Made by a program: the position numbers and the translations under genes. A stretch of DNA of 25,721 nt from Smittium mucronatum (lineage: Eukaryota > Kickxellomycota > Harpellomycetes > Harpellales > Legeriomycetaceae). Location of the stretch: assembly GCA_001953115.1 (NCBI GenBank), contig LSSL01007679.1, forward strand, positions 1 through 25,721. The letters run 5' to 3'. This document shows, one piece after another, positions 22,359 to 25,721 of this stretch (position 1 is the stretch's first letter; every line of letters starts with the position of its first letter). The notes below the pieces were generated by a model. That model was not told the origin of the DNA. It did no database searches and saw only the letters and a program-made list of their open reading frames with translations.

Positions 22359-23397
22359 TCATCGCTGTAGCTATAATTTTTATAACTGTTGTGATTATTG
22401 TCGTTATTATCATTATTTCTTCTGTGATAATGAACATTTTTGTTGTTTTGGCCACTACCGTTGCTGAAATTTCTGTTATATATATTATTATTCTGGCCTC
22501 TGTTATTTTGGTTTCTATTATTTTGCTGGATTGGAAGTTTGTTACACTCTGAACTTCGGTGTCCCGGATTACCGCAGTTCCAACAAACGATATTATTATT
22601 GAGGTACGTTTTTCCGATACGCCCGGATACATTTATCAGGACTTCTGTGCCATTTATGCTATATAAAAAGGTATCATGTGCAAAACTGTCATTTAATAGC
22701 ACGAAATTTGGGAGCTCTAGCATGTCTGGTGCTGCATCTCTTAGATTTATTTTGTTTATGTTAATTGAATCCACTTCTATTTCCATGTTCATTGAGCCTC
22801 GTACTGTTTCTTTGGCAAACCGCATATCGATTTCAGTTCCATGTTTGCTAATATATGTAATAGCTTCCAAAAAAGTTGTAGTTTTTTTTTAAATTTAGAA
22901 TATCTACGAATTTTCTATCCAATCCATATTTGAATAGATATATTCTTTCATTTTCCGATATATCTTTATACTCCCCTACAAGATTAGATTCGGCGGAGAT
23001 ACAATCCGCTAAATATCCCTTATACTTAAGCATTTGAAGCTTTCTTCTCAATACTTGTGGATAACTTGGGTCTACAAACAATGGCGCGAGTTTTTCATAA
23101 AATTTCCGCAGTGGATAATTGTACATCTGGGTTTTTTTAATATTACGATTTTAATGCAGTTTCTGCTGTCCCTTTAAGCATAAAGCGTAAATTAGCAATC
23201 TTACGCGACTCACTTTTTATCGCGAATGTCTCTAATAGGCTATTGCATTTATCTTACCATGATTTAAATGATACTGAGCTTCCTATCCCGTGGTATTCTG
23301 GTAAATTTAGAATTTTTCCAGTTAATCCTGACTGTTGGGATAGCGTTGCTGCAACAGCAGCGGCTATTACAGCTGTAATATCTGGACTTAATTTCAT
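22346..23397 (-). pseudogene. gag: Broken gag with zinc knuckle
   Basis: The gag frame starts at ATG 23397, about 50 bases after the 5' LTR, and begins MKLSPDITAVIAAAVAA. It passes through in-frame TAA codons at 23254 and 23143 (lower coordinates). After a frame change it continues from about 23126 with retrotransposon-gag-like sequence (ISENERIYLFKYGLDRKFV). A second frame change at a run of nine A (minus strand, near 22888-22896) leads to the last part, which ends at TAG 22348-22346. That part has a CCHC zinc knuckle, CWNCGNPGHRSSEC (22585-22544), and then an Asn-rich tail. Gag forms the particle shell and binds the RNA. With two stops and two frame changes it is not functional, although the homopolymer change could be a sequencing error. 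Confidence 0.85.
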
Positions 23398-23433
23398 CGG
23401 TATTATAGTCAGTTTAAAGTTTATTATTTGCTA

Positions 23434-23446
23434 CACAGGGACACCG
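23434..23446 (-). other. Candidate primer-binding site
   Basis: CGGTGTCCCTGTG (minus strand) begins three bases after the AACA end of the 5' LTR. Primer sites usually start TGG to pair with tRNA CCA ends. Here the first base would be C, so either the site has mutated or the true site is one base off. The matching tRNA is not identified. Confidence 0.35.
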
Positions 23447-23449
23447 AGA

Positions 23450-23639
23450 TGTTGTATGTAATTTTAGTTCATTTTTTTTTTTAAGGATTAGTGCGATTAA
23501 TTGTAGCATTTTGTAATTCGCGCCTATTTTCTATTATAAAAATTATATCGTTGTTTTAACACAACGACGCTTATGTTATTTGACAATTACGAAATCTTAC
23601 CATTGCATTCCAGATAATTAGTAATGTATTTGCATAACA
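23450..23639 (-). repeat. 5' LTR (right copy), 190 bases
   Basis: Bounded by TGTT (23450-23453) and AACA (23636-23639). The part from 23483 to 23639 aligns without gaps to the left copy, with 12 mismatches counted by eye. The outer T-rich part is about 13 bases longer than in the left copy. The conserved stem lies at 23548-23567. The element's promoter should be here, but no specific box is assigned. Confidence 0.85.
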
Positions 23640-25402
23640 CTTATAAAAATATTTCAAATTTTCCAATCACTTTTGAATTAATAAAATATGATTCATATTA
23701 TTAATATGACTGTAAATTTTTAAAGTTAATTTCAATTTATACCATTTTATATTTAAAAAAAATTTAAAATCGACTGTTTTATTTTTTATTATGACCCGAA
23801 TATACAAAAAAAATTTCAAATAATGTTAATATTAATTTCCTAAACCAGGTTTCAAAGATTTAATTTGATGATACTTTTAAAAAAAATCCTTAAAAAAGCC
23901 CATTCTATCTTTTTTAAATCTAAAGTGATTTATATAAGCCAAATTTTGGATAAATTTCTAAATTAAAAAATATGTTATTATTATATCCGAAAAATTGTTT
24001 ATACTAAGCGCTAATCTTTTCAAAATCCCAAAAATTTCAGATAGTTAATTTTTAATACATTCACGCCCCGAAAATTCAAAAAAAGGTATTTATCCCACTG
24101 AAAACGACTAATAATGTAAACGAGGGATCGCTAGATTGTAAAATGCACTCATTTTTCAAAAAAAAAAGTTGTTAAAAAATATCTTATAAGTGTGATTTAT
24201 TTTTTATAAAAAATTAACTTTTATAATAACGATTCACAAAAATTGTTTTCAAATTCTATAAAAAAGATATATATATATATCATGTATATCACAAAGGTAA
24301 TTTTGAATTTATTCCTGTTTTTATAATCAAGTGTTCAACTAAATATTTTTTATTTTTCTGTTATTTATACTTAAAATCAGCTTAATGATGAATTCTACTT
24401 AAAAACCCACTCAGAAATCTTTTTTTTCACGAATACATATTTTTATTGTTTTCAATTTATACATTTTTTATTCACACTAAAATAAAGAATACAAAGAATA
24501 ATCTCATCCAATAATTGTTAATTATTTGGTTTTTGTAATAATTTTCGGATTTACATGTATTTTAGTGTCATTTATGATGATAAATTTTTAAATGGAAATT
24601 TTTAACGACTGAAAAATTAGTATGGTTTAGAAAAAAAATATTTCTAAAGCTCTTGAGTTAATTTTAAAAAATATGAAAATAATTTTCAAATTTTTTTGAA
24701 ATGTAGCCAAATATTTCGTAATCAAACTTTATAATCGATAAATAACTTTTTTTTTTCTCTTGAATCCTAATCCCTTTTATCTTAAAAAGAGAATTATTTA
24801 TTCTTTTCTCTTTCAAAAATAATAGGTAACCAATGTTTCTAAATTTTTAAACTTAAATATTTAATTTTATTTAGTTTTTTTAAACTCATATTTTACGAGC
24901 TTACGTAATACTGAAGAATCTTAACTATTTTTTTAAAAAATAAAAGTTGATGTTTTTACCTTGTTAAAATTTTTATATTTTATATTTAAATTAGTATTAA
25001 ACTTTTACATAAAGGTTTTTTTTTTGTAGTAAAAATAGTTAAGCTTAGATACCAGTGATAATTTTTTCATAATAAAAATTCACACGTTTTATTTAATTTT
25101 TTTCCAAATATCAAAAATTAAATATATATATTTAAATTTAAATTTTTTCTTGATATAAGCCGGAAATTCATAAATCCACATATACTGATTTTTTTATATT
25201 TTTAGATATATGAAACCACTATTTTATTATTTTCATCTTTGGGTGAAAATTATTATCCAAATTTGATATTTGAGGTTCTTAATTTTTTTATAATATTCTC
25301 TATCCCTAACCCCACCATAAAAAATATGGTATTTATTCATATATGTTTTCAAATTTTCAAGATATAATATTTTTTAGAGCCTTTTCTCACTATTACATCG
25401 AA

Positions 25403-25428
25403 ACACACACATATATATATATATATAT
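25403..25428. repeat. Compound (AC)4(AT)9 microsatellite
   Basis: Four AC units run directly into nine AT units. Noncoding. Confidence 0.9.
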
Positions 25429-25709
25429 TATATCGGATATAAAAGTTGAGATAGCCATATAATTTTCTTCCATATATTTAATTTCGGAATATATATAGAT
25501 AAAAGTCTCTGGGAATACTTGGAAGTATTTTTTTTCTTATTTTAAATATATTAATTTACTTCTCAACTAATTAGTGTCAATAATGGAGTTTTAAAAATAT
25601 ATTTTACAAAATTTAAGTGATTCATATAAAATGGAGACCACCTTGATTTTCTCTCAAGTTTTCCGTTCTTAGACTAATGGTAAATATATTTATTATCAAA
25701 GATATTCAT

Positions 25710-25721
25710 CCCCCCCCCCCC
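25710..25721. repeat. Run of 12 C at the window end
   Basis: Twelve C close the window in DNA otherwise almost free of G and C. This is a likely point for an assembly to stop. Confidence 0.9.

Larger units (their letters stand above)
18567..23639 (-). mobile_element. Ty3-type LTR retrotransposon, complete in length but inactivated
   Basis: A 5073-base element read on the minus strand. The 5' LTR lies at the right, followed by primer site, gag, pol, polypurine tract and the 3' LTR at the left. Pol order is protease, reverse transcriptase, RNase H, integrase, which is the Ty3 order (integrase last). No envelope frame and no clear chromodomain were seen. Both LTRs begin and end with TGTT...AACA. 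In the 157 bases that align without gaps I count 12 differences by eye (about 92 percent identity), so the insertion is not recent. Flanking five-base duplications are not found (GGTAA on the left, CTTAT on the right). Stops and frameshifts in gag and pol make it non-autonomous. Confidence 0.9.
23640..25721. other. AT-rich gene-free tract to the window end
   Basis: Same character as 12808-18566: long A and T runs and no supported frame. It holds two simple repeats, listed next. Confidence 0.7.

Noticed and set aside
22303..22892. Frames at 22303-22632 (minus) and 22440-22892 (plus)
   Set aside because: Both are shadows of the Asn-rich zinc-knuckle end of gag. The zinc-knuckle frame explains the sequence.
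23243..23461. Plus-strand 72-codon frame
   Set aside because: It is antisense to the start of gag and the 5' LTR edge, and has no independent support.
25710..25721. C run as a telomere or chromosome end
   Set aside because: A pure C run is not a fungal telomere repeat and no TTAGGG-like units are present. It is simply a homopolymer at the window edge.

Overview
The window looks like nuclear DNA of an aerobic, very AT-rich fungus. Four things point there: a cytochrome b5-fusion front-end desaturase of the kind fungi use on sphingolipids, a gene resembling the fungal mitochondrial regulator SLS1, short GT-AG introns (about 70-115 bases), and a Ty3-type LTR retrotransposon. I cannot name the species. 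Early-diverging fungi with AT-rich genomes and AT-rich ascomycetes both remain possible.

Layout. Positions 1-786 hold a GC-richer edge, a decayed ~180-base tandem repeat and possible minus-strand exons. Positions 787-5640 are mostly noncoding, with a few unassignable open frames. Two good plus-strand genes follow: an intronless 488-codon desaturase (5641-7107), and an 11-exon gene (7538-11190) whose exons join into one 924-residue frame with a mitochondrial presequence, nine 12-residue repeats and an SLS1-like body. From 11191 to 18566 the DNA is extremely AT-rich and gene-free, apart from a GC-richer inverted-repeat element of about 211 bases at 12590-12800 that looks like a MITE. A minus-strand Ty3-type element fills 18567-23639. 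It has 177- and 190-base LTRs, a polypurine tract, and gag and pol with zinc knuckle, protease, reverse transcriptase, RNase H and integrase, and it is broken by many stops and frameshifts. The last 2 kb is AT-rich filler ending in a run of 12 C.

How the parts relate. The two host genes share a strand, are 430 bases apart and have no evident functional link: one modifies lipids in the endomembrane system, the other probably serves mitochondrial gene expression. The retrotransposon is dead by sequence, since it has stops in every main region and its second integrase catalytic Asp is Gly. It sits inside gene-poor AT-rich DNA, as expected for a heterochromatin-like compartment. I found no convincing new multi-gene system. 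The least explained items are the MITE-like hairpin, the repeat-bearing SLS1-like protein with a possible alternative 3' end, and the putative minus-strand exons at the left edge.
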